DNA of 64,000 bases. It comes from Thermoplasmatales archaeon I-plasma. Its GTDB lineage: Archaea > Thermoplasmatota > Thermoplasmata > Thermoplasmatales > GCA-001856825. The stretch lies in the NCBI GenBank assembly GCA_001856825.1, contig ATMD01000002.1:248004-312003 (forward strand), in the 5' to 3' direction. A model generated the notes under the pieces. That model made no database searches. It was given only the letters and a program-made list of their open reading frames with translations, and was not told the DNA's origin. The first letter of the stretch is position 1; each line of letters starts with the position of its first letter. Of the stretch, positions 44,551 through 53,736 are shown piece after piece. The position numbers were made by a program, and so were the translations under genes.

Positions 44551-46461
44551 CTATGCTAGGAATTTATCGAACCATGCAGCTATCTCCTCCAGTCTCTTCA
44601 CCCTATTCCGTGGCTTTCCTGAGTATGGAAGGTTGTGATTTTCGCCCTTGAAAATTACCAGCCTTGTTGTTGTTCCCTGCATCTTAAGCTGGGTGAAAAG
44701 TTCATAGGCCTGCCACACTGGGCATCTGTAGTCAGCATCGTTCTGGATAAGAAGTATTGGGGTTTTGCAATTGCGGATATGTTTTATTGGCGATTTTTCC
44801 CAGTAAGTTTCAAGGTTGTCATATGGGGTACCGCCTATCTGGTCAGCGTCAAAAGTCGGTCCTATGTCCCCAGAGAAATAATCAGAGACAGCATCAGCAA
44901 ACGATCTGTCTGAAACTGCGGCCTTAAACTTGTCGGTGTGTCCAACTATCCAGTTTACCATGAACCCCCCGTATGAACCTCCAGTGACCCCCAGTCTGCT
45001 GGCGTCTAGTTTATACCTCTTTATTGAATATTCCACCAGCTCCATGATGTCCTTGAAATCCCTCTCTCCATATCTTTTCACCACAGCTGCTGCAAATAAA
45101 TCACCATAGCTGTCACTGCCTCTAGGATTGCAGTATATGACGCTGAATCCCATTGAATTCAGCAGGTGAGCCTCAAAGACAAGGGCCTCACCAAATGCAC
45201 CTCGCGGTCCACCATGGATTCTGACTATCGTACCTTTCCCCTTCCCCTTGAGGATCCAGGCCTCGATATCCTCACCATCACTTGCTTTGAAGTGGAAATT
45301 TTCAGGTTTCCTAAGATTCCATCTTTTCAGTTGCTCATTCATCGTCAACAATAACTTTACTTTACCATCATGCACATAAATTTCAGGGGGAGTGTTGGAG
45401 TTCTGCGCAACGAAATAAACCACATCCCCATCAAAATCGAAAGACTCCACCGAGAATTCTCCCGCTAACACAGTATTCAGCTCTCCTTCAGCATTGAGAC
45501 TGTATAATCCAACCCTGCCATGAACAGTTGCAATGAAATACACCTGATTCCCCTTGACCCTCATCTTAGTAGAATCAACCATCGACGAATCCATGCTCAG
45601 TGCACTACCGGGGGAGATGTCGTACTTTTTCATCACTTCGTTCAATTTTCCATCCTTCCAGAATACAATTTCAGGTGCTTCTTCTATGAAGTGTTCGTGT
45701 TTGTTAAGCAGAAATACCAAAGTTCCATCCTCAAGATACTCCATTGATGAGGTTCCACCTATCCCCCCTGGGGTAAGATAATCTCCATTGCCTGACTTTA
45801 AGTAAGTAATGTGACCGTTTGCCTTTGAAAGGATGCCTATCCTTGCGTGATAGTCGTCATAATCAAGCGACCTGATCTCAATTGCTATCTCATTCTTCAT
45901 CGGGTTTACAGCAAAGTCTCTGATCTCTTCCTTCCCTTTCAAAATCAAGGAAGACTTCCCCTTGCTGTCCACATGAATGAGCTCATAGCTAAACCCCTCC
46001 ATGAACCCCTTATCATCTGAGAATAACGGTATGTTCTCTATAATCCTGTAATCCTCATTCTTCTTTTCCTTCTGAACTAGTAAGTATAGCCCCTCTGAAT
46101 CTTTATCCCATGCAATCTTTCCAATCCTTCCATCTATCTCAACTAGTCTATGATCCCTTGATGATGAGATATCCTTTATGTTTATTGAGACCTTACCTCC
46201 ATCCTTGGATTCATAAGCGATCAATTTCCCAGTTTTATCCCTCACCATTCCATAGTCTCTTTCACCTCTAGTGAATCTCACTCCTCTTCCATCAATCAAC
46301 TCGTATATGCCAGTTGAGTAATCGTTAGTCTCTCTTTCAGGTTTCGCAACCTCAAAGAGAATCCTCTTTCCTGCAACTACAATGTTACCAACGAACTTCA
46401 AATCATAAAAATTTCCTGGCTTCAGTACTTTAGCTTCAGAAGTCGATTTCACTGTTTCCAT
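44551..46461 (-). CDS. S9 family serine peptidase (acylaminoacyl-peptidase type)
   Basis: 636 residues: an N-terminal seven-bladed-propeller-like domain (to about 385), then an alpha/beta-hydrolase domain with the nucleophile in GGSYGGFMVNW, a catalytic Asp after ILLIQNDADYRCPV and the His in GENHNLP. The propeller limits access to short peptides. Family members remove acylated N-terminal residues or act as oligopeptidases. No signal peptide. It sits between the M20D gene and an LD-carboxypeptidase, fitting cytoplasmic breakdown of imported peptides. Confidence 0.9.
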   Translation of the reverse strand: METVKSTSEAKVLKPGNFYDLKFVGNIVVAGKRILFEVAKPERETNDYSTGIYELIDGRGVRFTRGERDYGMVRDKTGKLIAYESKDGGKVSINIKDISSSRDHRLVEIDGRIGKIAWDKDSEGLYLLVQKEKKNEDYRIIENIPLFSDDKGFMEGFSYELIHVDSKGKSSLILKGKEEIRDFAVNPMKNEIAIEIRSLDYDDYHARIGILSKANGHITYLKSGNGDYLTPGGIGGTSSMEYLEDGTLVFLLNKHEHFIEEAPEIVFWKDGKLNEVMKKYDISPGSALSMDSSMVDSTKMRVKGNQVYFIATVHGRVGLYSLNAEGELNTVLAGEFSVESFDFDGDVVYFVAQNSNTPPEIYVHDGKVKLLLTMNEQLKRWNLRKPENFHFKASDGEDIEAWILKGKGKGTIVRIHGGPRGAFGEALVFEAHLLNSMGFSVIYCNPRGSDSYGDLFAAAVVKRYGERDFKDIMELVEYSIKRYKLDASRLGVTGGSYGGFMVNWIVGHTDKFKAAVSDRSFADAVSDYFSGDIGPTFDADQIGGTPYDNLETYWEKSPIKHIRNCKTPILLIQNDADYRCPVWQAYELFTQLKMQGTTTRLVIFKGENHNLPYSGKPRNRVKRLEEIAAWFDKFLA

Positions 46462-46564
46462 TGTACTGTATAGACTATCTCCTAAAGAATTTTTGAGGTT
46501 AAAATAAAAAACTGAAAATTACTCAAATTCTTCCCACGATCTTTTTTGTGATCAAAGTTGAGCT

Positions 46565-47542
46565 CTATTCGACGACGTCCTGTTCCATCTCAACATAAGG
46601 GTAATCGGATGAAATGGCCATCTTTGCATTTAATGGTATAAGCATCTGATCCTCTCCATGCCCGAACGGAAGTCCGAAAATGGATGGTTTTTCCAGTTCC
46701 TCTATGTATTGCTGGATTATATCCTCTATGTAAGGCATAGGTTCTTCCATCTCGTTTATCTGCCTGAATTCGCCGAAAACGAAACCCTGAAGTTTTTTCA
46801 GAATTCCTGTCAGCTGCATAACTGAAAAGTATCTATCCAAATCACCCGATGTTATTCCCGTATCCTCGCTGAAAAGAATTTTTCCGGAGGGGTTCGGGTA
46901 GTATGGAGTGCCTATTAGGGAGGCTCCTACGGATATGTTCGTCCCCAGGGACTTCCCGCGGGCTTTTCCTTTGTATATGTATTTCACGAAGACGTTCACG
47001 AAGGCTGAGAGGTCATTGCTTTTTCCTGATAGGACGTTTATGAAATGCTTGAATGCATTGCTATTGTATTCGTCAGGGTCGGAAGCTGGCATCGGGCCGT
47101 GAAAGGTAACGAGTCCGGAAAGCTTGTTGAGTGCAAAATGAAGTGCGGTAATGTCGCTGTAACCGACAAATATCTTTGGGTGTTCCCTCACAAGATCGTA
47201 GTCAAGATAAGGCAGGATATGGATAGAACCGTAGCCTCCTCTTGCACAAAGGATCATCTTTATGTCATCGTTCCTGAAAGCTTCGTTAAATTCATCAGCC
47301 CTGTCCTTCTTAGGGGCAGCAAGAGAGTTCTTCTGGACAAGTTTCCTTATGTTCCTCCCAAGGGAGAATTTATAACCCATCTTTGAAAGCTTGTTCAAGG
47401 AGAGCGAAAGCTGTTTCATGTCCGGGGCACTCGCAGGAGCAATTATTCCTATGGTATCCCCTTCCTTCAGCTTCTCCGGTACAATCGTCTCTTTAATCTC
47501 TCTATATTTAGGTTGGCTATTCAGCTCCTTTAGATTCACCAT
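46565..47542 (-). CDS. LD-carboxypeptidase (S66, MccF-like)
   Basis: 325 residues. The family layout is clear: GDTIGIIAPAS at the start, ILCARGGYGSIHILPYLDYD, the nucleophile Ser in VGYSDITALHFAL, and the Glu/His part in LFSEDTGI and GLPFGHGEDQ. In bacteria these enzymes trim LD-linked residues from murein peptides; MccF instead cleaves peptide-nucleotide antibiotics. Thermoplasma-type archaea have no murein, so scavenged murein peptides, self-immunity, or general peptide trimming are the alternatives. Confidence 0.88.
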   Translation of the reverse strand: MVNLKELNSQPKYREIKETIVPEKLKEGDTIGIIAPASAPDMKQLSLSLNKLSKMGYKFSLGRNIRKLVQKNSLAAPKKDRADEFNEAFRNDDIKMILCARGGYGSIHILPYLDYDLVREHPKIFVGYSDITALHFALNKLSGLVTFHGPMPASDPDEYNSNAFKHFINVLSGKSNDLSAFVNVFVKYIYKGKARGKSLGTNISVGASLIGTPYYPNPSGKILFSEDTGITSGDLDRYFSVMQLTGILKKLQGFVFGEFRQINEMEEPMPYIEDIIQQYIEELEKPSIFGLPFGHGEDQMLIPLNAKMAISSDYPYVEMEQDVVE

Positions 47543-47684
47543 AATTAATATTAGGTACTTCTTTATTAAAATACTTTATCGTGGTCAGATATACAAGTTG
47601 AGGTTGCATTCACTCCCATTATTATGTTGATTGTAGACCACATATTTAGGTGAGTTTTTGCAAGAGTAACTCATCTCAAAGAAG

Positions 47685-48030
47685 TTATAGAATAAGATCA
47701 GGATTTTTGGATAACTTATTTGCAAGCTCTTTGTCTATCGTCTCCTTTTCTATGTTCCTTGCTAGGCCCTTTATGTAATCAACGTCCTCAGGGTATGTTA
47801 TTGCATTCCAAAGACACGAAACCTGGCAGTTGTTGCATCCTACCATGCAGTTGTCCGGATAAAGGACTACAGCCTTATGGGCCTGGAGATCGTAACCAAA
47901 CACATTCCTCTTTTCTCCGCATGTCACCACGCAAAGGCCCGCATCCTGTGCACTTGTTTGGGTCTATAATAGGATGCCAGTTTATTTCTGATCTATTTAT
48001 TCCGTGCCATACTGCAAACTCACTTGCCAT
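47685..48030 (-). pseudogene. 4Fe-4S ferredoxin, split by a one-base frameshift in the first cluster motif
   Basis: From ATG 48030 the frame reads MASEFAVWHGINRSEINWHP to CTGCG and then goes out of frame; removing one base of the GGGC at 47940-47937 restores CTGCGLCVVTCG and continues to 47685 as an approximately 115-residue two-cluster ferredoxin (second motif CMVGCNNCQVSC). It is a tandem relative of the upstream ferredoxin, whose stop it overlaps by 11 bases. A homopolymer error (GGG for GG) is the simplest reason; a true mutation or +1 recoding cannot be excluded. Confidence 0.75.
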
Positions 48031-48415
48031 TTTTGTCTCCTCCATGACTGTCCACTAAGTGATCTGGAAATTTGGCCAGTCTTTCATTCAGATCCTCTTT
48101 CACCTTTGGATATACCTTGTACTTAACTATAACATTCCTGATGAATGTTGCCGGATTTTCCGGAAATGAGATTGCCCCCTCCGGGCACACTTTGCCGCAG
48201 GTAGTACACCCAAGCACACATTTTTGAGGGCTTGCGACAAGAGGCATTCCTTCCTGCAGATTCCATTTGAACACCGAATTCCCGCATGTGAGCAAGCACA
48301 GGCCACAGCCGGTGCAGGCATCGTCATTGATGGTTGGATACCAGCTTAGCTGGGTTCTATAGACTCCATGCCAAAGCTTTTTATTGACTATCTGAGAGCC
48401 TTGATCGGCTGACAT
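48020..48415 (-). CDS. Two-cluster 4Fe-4S ferredoxin-like protein
   Basis: 131 residues. First cluster C34-x2-C37-x2-C40-x3-C44; second, with wider spacing, C66-x3-C70-x2-C73-x3-C77 followed by P. N- and C-terminal extensions are longer than in simple ferredoxins. An electron carrier in the cytoplasm; the neighbouring radical SAM genes need reduced ferredoxin, which may be its purpose (inference). It is followed, with overlap, by a paralogue that is frameshifted. Confidence 0.88.
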   Translation of the reverse strand: MSADQGSQIVNKKLWHGVYRTQLSWYPTINDDACTGCGLCLLTCGNSVFKWNLQEGMPLVASPQKCVLGCTTCGKVCPEGAISFPENPATFIRNVIVKYKVYPKVKEDLNERLAKFPDHLVDSHGGDKNGK

Positions 48416-48638
48416 CTATAGGTCACATCTAGGTATCACATTTTCATATTTCAATATGATGATTACATCTATTAGCTGTAAATGTGTCTTGAGTCTCAAT
48501 TTTGAAAGATTAATTCATATTCAGAAGACATTTTGGTTGACCGCAAACTATCTAGAGTTCTTTTCTCCCGTCGTTCAAATAGACTAGCCAATGGTCGCGG
48601 GGCTAGACATAAAGATGGTTCATCTTATATAGTGAAAT

Positions 48639-49643
48639 TTAGCCCCTTAAATAGGAGACAACATTGTCAATAACGTGTTCCTTTACCATTCCAAAATCCC
48701 CCCAGTTGAAAAGAGATGGTTCAAGATAGCATGATAGGGCGCACTTGTTGCAAGTTTCGTATTGCTCCCAGTTCACTGAGTTCCACACCTTTGGCAGATC
48801 GATCTCCCAGACCTTCTGGGAACCTGCGTACTCGTTGAGGACATAACATGGCAGTACTACCCTTCCCTTCGGGTCAATATTCAGGGTAAGCCAGGGCTTG
48901 CATTTCCATCCTATCCCGTTATACCATGAGTTGATCACTGATTCAAAATATTCCTTGGATTCTAAAATTGGAGCACCATTTTTCTTTAGGTCTAGCAGCT
49001 TAGTTATCGCTCCCTTTAGGTTTGATTGAGAAGGCGACTTCTTTTCAGCCGTGGAATAATTATAAGCTATCTGGAAGGAAACTGATACATTCATCTCCTC
49101 TGCGAAAGCTACGATCATATCCACCTGATCCGTGTTCTCAGACGTTATAGTGCTGCTCAGCGATACAGGGATTTCAGAGCTTGCAACAGCTATCCCCTGT
49201 CTTGCTTTCTCGAATGATCCCTCCACCCCCCTCAATCTGTCATGAACCTCTCCTATCCCGTCTATAGAAACGAAGAGATGATCAATGTAATCTCGAACTT
49301 CCCTGAAGCGATCCTTCAACATCCAACCGTTTGATACGACAGAAGTGAAGAATCTATCATGTGACTCCCTCAAAATTTCAGGAAGATCCCTTCTCAGGAA
49401 GGGTTCTCCACCTTCAAAACCCATGTAAGATACACCAAAATCTGCCAATGAATCCATCATTTTTCTCTCTTCATCGACGGTAAGCAATGCTTCATCCGGT
49501 CTGCGCCAAAATGGGCACATTTGGCATCTTAGGTTGCAGGTGTAAAGCAGCTTATGACCTGCTATAAATGGGACCTTTTCTCCATTCAACCCTTTTAGAC
49601 TTCTCTTTATGGTCCTTAAGATGACACTTTGGAAAAGTCCCAT
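48639..49643 (-). CDS. Radical SAM protein with SPASM-like C-terminus
   Basis: 334 residues. The radical SAM cluster motif is C36-N-L-R-C40-Q-M-C43; GFEGGEPFLRRDL is the SAM-binding glycine-rich motif. The C-terminus has Cys residues in GWKCKPW, VLPCYVL and ETCNKCALSC, enough for one or two auxiliary clusters as in SPASM proteins. The substrate is unknown; such proteins modify peptides, lipids or cofactors. A TATA-like CTTAATAG about 25 bases before the ATG indicates a leaderless message. The ferredoxins downstream are on the same strand, 223 bases away. Confidence 0.85.
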   Translation of the reverse strand: MGLFQSVILRTIKRSLKGLNGEKVPFIAGHKLLYTCNLRCQMCPFWRRPDEALLTVDEERKMMDSLADFGVSYMGFEGGEPFLRRDLPEILRESHDRFFTSVVSNGWMLKDRFREVRDYIDHLFVSIDGIGEVHDRLRGVEGSFEKARQGIAVASSEIPVSLSSTITSENTDQVDMIVAFAEEMNVSVSFQIAYNYSTAEKKSPSQSNLKGAITKLLDLKKNGAPILESKEYFESVINSWYNGIGWKCKPWLTLNIDPKGRVVLPCYVLNEYAGSQKVWEIDLPKVWNSVNWEQYETCNKCALSCYLEPSLFNWGDFGMVKEHVIDNVVSYLRG

Positions 49644-49980
49644 CGTTACAGACCATTAGTTCGCTATTAAGATTGTTGTACAGCGTGATGCTAATTATAG
49701 GCTGCACCAATCGCTTATTTCAACGGTTTGTACGAAGATGAATGAAACCTACTAAAATTAGGTTTAATATGATGATAATCTTGGTTCATATCTCTGAATA
49801 TACTTCGGCGCACCACCTATTGTTAGCTAGTAGGAATGAGAAGCTATGACTTTAGCGGAAACTGCAGTAATGTCAGGCAAATCTTGACGTATTTAAAGTA
49901 CTGTTACTTTTGTAATGTCAAATATTTTCGAAGACTTTTCCAATCTAGATAAATTAAATATCTAGTTGTCATTTTTAAAA
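49644..49980. other. 337-base divergent promoter region
   Basis: TATA-like boxes for the radical SAM gene (minus, about 49663-49672) and for the Lrp gene (plus, TAAATTAAAT at about 49949-49958). Nothing else recognised. Confidence 0.4.
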
Positions 49981-50415
49981 GTGCGAAAATTCCAACCAGA
50001 TGCGTTGGACATAAAGATAATAGAGCTACTGGAAGAAAACTGCAGCCTGGGGTATAGAGAAGTTGCAGACAAGCTGAATAAGAACATATGGAACGTTAGG
50101 GACAGGATTATTCACCTGAAGGAAAAGGGTGTTATAAGAGCCTGCAGGGCGGACATCAACTATGCGGAAATGGGGATGGGGTGTAGAGCAATGATCAGCC
50201 TTAATGTGGCTGCCGAAAATATAGACAGATTCATATCTTTCATAAAATCAAATAACATGTTCAAGAGACTAATCATTACTACGGGAGTAAGGCGATTCCA
50301 TATTGAGGCAGTGGGAAAGGAATGCAACGATATAAGACTCTACGCTATGAAGAACTTTCCTGATTTTAAGGTTGAGGATGTTGAATTCGAGGTCATACTA
50401 GATAGACCCGTGTAA
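49981..50415 (+). CDS. Lrp/AsnC-family transcriptional regulator
   Basis: About 144 residues. The N-terminal HTH reads DALDIKIIELLEENCSLGYREVADKL and RDRIIHLKEKGVI, followed by a RAM/AsnC-like effector domain (MISLNVAAENIDRF, VGKECNDIRLYA). The GTG at 49981 is 26 bases after a TATA box and opens directly on the family's N-terminus; a TTG at 49966 would add five residues. It lies between two radical SAM transcription units, with a palindrome just downstream of its stop, so it probably regulates them. Confidence 0.85.
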   Translation: MRKFQPDALDIKIIELLEENCSLGYREVADKLNKNIWNVRDRIIHLKEKGVIRACRADINYAEMGMGCRAMISLNVAAENIDRFISFIKSNNMFKRLIITTGVRRFHIEAVGKECNDIRLYAMKNFPDFKVEDVEFEVILDRPV

Positions 50416-50429
50416 TTGTGGCATCCCGA

Positions 50430-50442
50430 CACAATTATTGTG
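50430..50442. promoter_or_regulatory. Palindrome upstream of the radical SAM operon, candidate operator
   Basis: CACAATTATTGTG is a perfect palindrome around one base, with outer arms GTGG and CCAC about 10 bases away on either side. It lies 12 bases before a TATA-like TTTAAGG (50453-50459). Lrp-type regulators bind such sites, and the lrp-like gene ends just before it. Confidence 0.45.
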
Positions 50443-50511
50443 CCAACCACATCTTTAAGGGTCAAGAATTTGCCTACAAGTAATTAGTAGTTATTAGGTA
50501 ATATATTTCTC

Positions 50512-50601
50512 ATGGCTAACTATGAAATAGTCAGCGATGAAGCCTTCCAGGTAATACTCTATCGACAACACGTACTGCAGAAGAAGATGGAGGCTGATTA
50601 A
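50512..50601 (+). CDS. Possible 29-residue peptide before the SPASM radical SAM gene
   Basis: ATG 50512 to TAA 50601 encodes a peptide starting MANYEIVSDEAF and ending QKKMEAD, two bases before the next start. The position is that of a RiPP precursor for a SPASM enzyme. There is no Cys or leader/core hallmark, no SD before the ATG, and a TATA-like TAATATAT at about 50499 could even place the transcription start inside it. Treat it as a candidate only. Confidence 0.3.
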   Translation: MANYEIVSDEAFQVILYRQHVLQKKMEAD

Positions 50602-50603
50602 CA

Positions 50604-52137
50604 TTGACAGAGGAACCTAGGGACGAAAGATTTGGGGTCAATTTCTACGGGTCAGAGAAGCTTCCAGATTCTACAGAACTAGTCGCCCAGTTTCAGAAGA
50701 TAGTTGACAACAGATTTGCGAGATGGATAATGACGAGAATGACAGAGCAAAAGAAATTTGAACACATCCTCGGCGTTTTTGCAGGCGTGGAAGCCCCAAG
50801 AAATATTAAAGAATCCACTCAATCAAAGGTATTGGAGGCAGCACTGAAGAGGGGAATGAAGACATTTCACATAGAGAATATGGAAGTTATCAAAGGAGCA
50901 CTGAAGGAAAAGTACGTCAGGAAGGGAGTAGCGTTAACCCTTAGAAGCGTGGCCAGGTATGGAATTACAAAACCGCAGATATTTGACGCCCCCTTAATGA
51001 TTGTCTGGAATACTACCAAGCTCTGCAACCTTCACTGTAAGCATTGCTATGCCAATGCGGGAGCGAAAAATCCAGATGAAATGTCTCTTGAGCAAAAACT
51101 GAAAGTCATAGACCAATTCGATGAGGCCGGAGTTACGATGATAGCGTTTTCAGGAGGCGAACCTCTGATGAGCCCAGATTTCTGGAAGATAGCAGAGTAC
51201 GCTTCAAGCAAAGGAATCTACACAACAATCGCCACGAATGGAACACTTCTCACCAAAAACGTGGTTGACAGGCTTGCGGAAGTAGGAATTAAGTACATCG
51301 AAATAAGCCTGGATTCTGCAGACCCGGCAACTCACAACGAATTCAGGGGTCAGGCACTTGCATGGGAAAGAACGGTGCAAGGAATAAAGAACGTTGTGGA
51401 GAAAGGAGTTTTTGACAATGCTATAGCAACAACTGCTACAAAATACAATTACAAGAACATGGATAAAATGCTTGATCTTGCAATCAGCTTAAAGGTGAAG
51501 AGGTTCATCGTCTTCAATTTCGTACCGACTGGAAGGGGGAAGGAGATAATCAGCGAAGACCTTTCTCCAAAGGAAAGGGAGGATCTCCTGACATTCTTAT
51601 ACGATAAGTGGCAGGCGAAGGTAGGGCCAGAAATTTACTCGACTTCACCTGAATACTCCAGAATCGGCATAAACAAGATATTAGACGGCACAGGGAAAAC
51701 ATACTCGCCTACACACTTCGTGCCAATGGATGCTGGCTCGAACGGAATTGCGATGGCAGAATTCCTAGGTGGATGCGGAGCAGGAAGAATATATGCCGCT
51801 CTTGAAGACAACGGGGATCTTGAACCCTGCGTGTTTCTACCCTATAAGGGTAGGGAACGTTCTGAAAGAGGATTTCAAAGAATTATGGAGAAACTCCAAG
51901 GTCTTAAAGGACCTGAGAAACAGGGATGAACTTGAGGGGGTATGCGGAACATGTCCATTCAAATATTCATGCGGAGGGTGCAGGGCCAGGGCGTACGGTT
52001 ACTACGGGGATTACATGCAGTCTGATCCGGGATGCGTTCTCAACGAAAAGGCATACGAGGAAGTAGTTATAAGACTCTCAGGCGAAGAACAAGTAGGTAT
52101 CAAAGATGAAAATATTGCTTCTATCCCCACCAACTGA
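50604..52137 (+). pseudogene. Radical SAM/SPASM protein, interrupted by one frameshift
   Basis: About 510 residues if joined. A helical N-terminal region of about 120 residues precedes the radical SAM core (C141-N-L-H-C145-K-H-C148; FSGGEPLMSPDF; ISLDSADPATHNEFRG). The SPASM part begins at CGAGR and LEPCVFLP, where the frame is lost at CCC-T (51840-51843). The +1 frame continues IRVGNVLKEDFKELW, CGTCPFKYSCGGCRARAYG and PGC to 52137, as the family should. A TTG start with GGAGG ten bases upstream. It overlaps the next gene by 32 bases. Substrate unknown. Confidence 0.8.
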
Positions 52138-53539
52138 TTCAGTCATAAAATCTGTCATAGGAGTGACAGGGCCACCATTAGGGCTTGCTTATCTTGCTTC
52201 AATAGCAAGAAGCCAGGGAGATGATGTAAGGATAATAGATTCCATTGCGATGGATTATACGTTTGAAGATATAACAGGTCAGATCAAAAAATTCGACCCT
52301 GACCTTGTTGGGCTGACTTCTACCACATCCATGATACCTGATGCTTACAAAGTTGCAGAATTAGCAAAGGAATATAACAAGGAAGTGAAGACAGTGATTG
52401 GCGGACCTCACGTTACATTCACGCAGGAAGAGACCCTTATGGAATCACCTCACATAGATTTCACTGTTGCAGGCGAGGGTGAGACGTCCTTCTCAAATCT
52501 ATTGTTGCACTTAAAGGGGAAGAAGGAGATTAAAGAAGTTAAGGGGATATCTTACCGTGATTCGGAAAAGATTATAGTTACTCCACCAGAACAACTAATA
52601 AAGGATGTGGATTCAATCCCCCTTCCAGCTATAGATCTCCTTCCGATGGAAAAGTACAAGGCAGGGACGAAAAGATTTGGGACTCTCATGACTTCAAGAG
52701 GTTGTCCATATAATTGCATCTTCTGTTCTTCCTCCCTCCAATTTGGAAAGATCTGGCGCGGTCATAGTACTGAAAGGGTAATGACAGAACTCAGAAGGCT
52801 GGTATTTGATTACGGTATCCATGAAATAGAGTTCTTAGACGACACATTCACACTGAACATGAAGAGGGCGATTGAAATAGCCAGGAACATAAAAGCTGAA
52901 AATCTGGACATAAAGTGGTCTGGATCTGCAAGAGTCAATCTATTCAACGAAGAAATTGCCAAGGCCATGAAGGATTCAGGTGCCCACACCATTTACTTCG
53001 GAATAGAATCCGGGAACCAGAATACTCTAGATTTCATCGGAAAGGGTATAAAATTGCAGCAGGCAGTGGATTCAGTCAGGAAGGGGAATGAAGCCGGATT
53101 ACATACTCTTGGATCTTTCATAATAGGATTCCCGGATGACACAGTATACGAGGTTAAAAACACAATAAAATTCTCTAAGAAAGTTAAAGTCAAAATTGCC
53201 CAATTTACCATAGCTACTCCTTACCCTGGAACGAGGCTATGGCAACTTGCTAAATCTCAGAACCTCATCAAAACCACTAACTGGAGGAAGTACACTACGC
53301 TAAACCCAGTTATGAGCCTGAAGAATTTTAGCGACAAACAAATTCTTGGATGGCTTGGGAAGGCATATGCATACTTCTATCTAAGACCTACTTATCTTCT
53401 GAACGACTTGTTAAGGGATCACGGCTTCATATTCAAGAGAATAATCCCATATTACTCCAAAGCCATGGTTGCATTCAAGCAGGGGGACATTTTGTCTAAG
53501 CAAGTCCAAGAACCAGTTCCATCCACGGAAGTGCAGTAG
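52106..53539 (+). CDS. B12-binding-domain radical SAM protein (class B type)
   Basis: 477 residues. The N-terminal 140 residues resemble a cobalamin-binding Rossmann domain (ILLLSPPTD, GPPLGLAYLASIA, DLVGLTSTT, VIGGPHVTF, VAGEGE), without the classic DxHxxG His. The radical SAM motif is C200-P-Y-N-C204-I-F-C207. Relatives methylate or cyclise unactivated carbons, including the ring-forming enzymes of archaeal tetraether lipids and BchE-like proteins; lipid modification is attractive for this kind of organism but is inference. The start lies inside the end of the SPASM gene, with AGGTATCAAAG before it. Confidence 0.87.
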   Translation: MKILLLSPPTDSVIKSVIGVTGPPLGLAYLASIARSQGDDVRIIDSIAMDYTFEDITGQIKKFDPDLVGLTSTTSMIPDAYKVAELAKEYNKEVKTVIGGPHVTFTQEETLMESPHIDFTVAGEGETSFSNLLLHLKGKKEIKEVKGISYRDSEKIIVTPPEQLIKDVDSIPLPAIDLLPMEKYKAGTKRFGTLMTSRGCPYNCIFCSSSLQFGKIWRGHSTERVMTELRRLVFDYGIHEIEFLDDTFTLNMKRAIEIARNIKAENLDIKWSGSARVNLFNEEIAKAMKDSGAHTIYFGIESGNQNTLDFIGKGIKLQQAVDSVRKGNEAGLHTLGSFIIGFPDDTVYEVKNTIKFSKKVKVKIAQFTIATPYPGTRLWQLAKSQNLIKTTNWRKYTTLNPVMSLKNFSDKQILGWLGKAYAYFYLRPTYLLNDLLRDHGFIFKRIIPYYSKAMVAFKQGDILSKQVQEPVPSTEVQ

Positions 53540-53736
53540 AATCAGTCAAACATTCTATCCAAGGGGAATTGCCCTTTAGCACAGTCCAACTCTTCACAAA
53601 TGTGAGTATGTAAGGACGAGGGTATATTTCAAACCTATTTTTCTTCGGTGTAAGCGTAATTTACGATTGAACCTGCGCTAAACTAGTGGCTGATAAGTCG
53701 TTCTGTCCGACTTTAATCTAGTATAATGGAGCTCTA

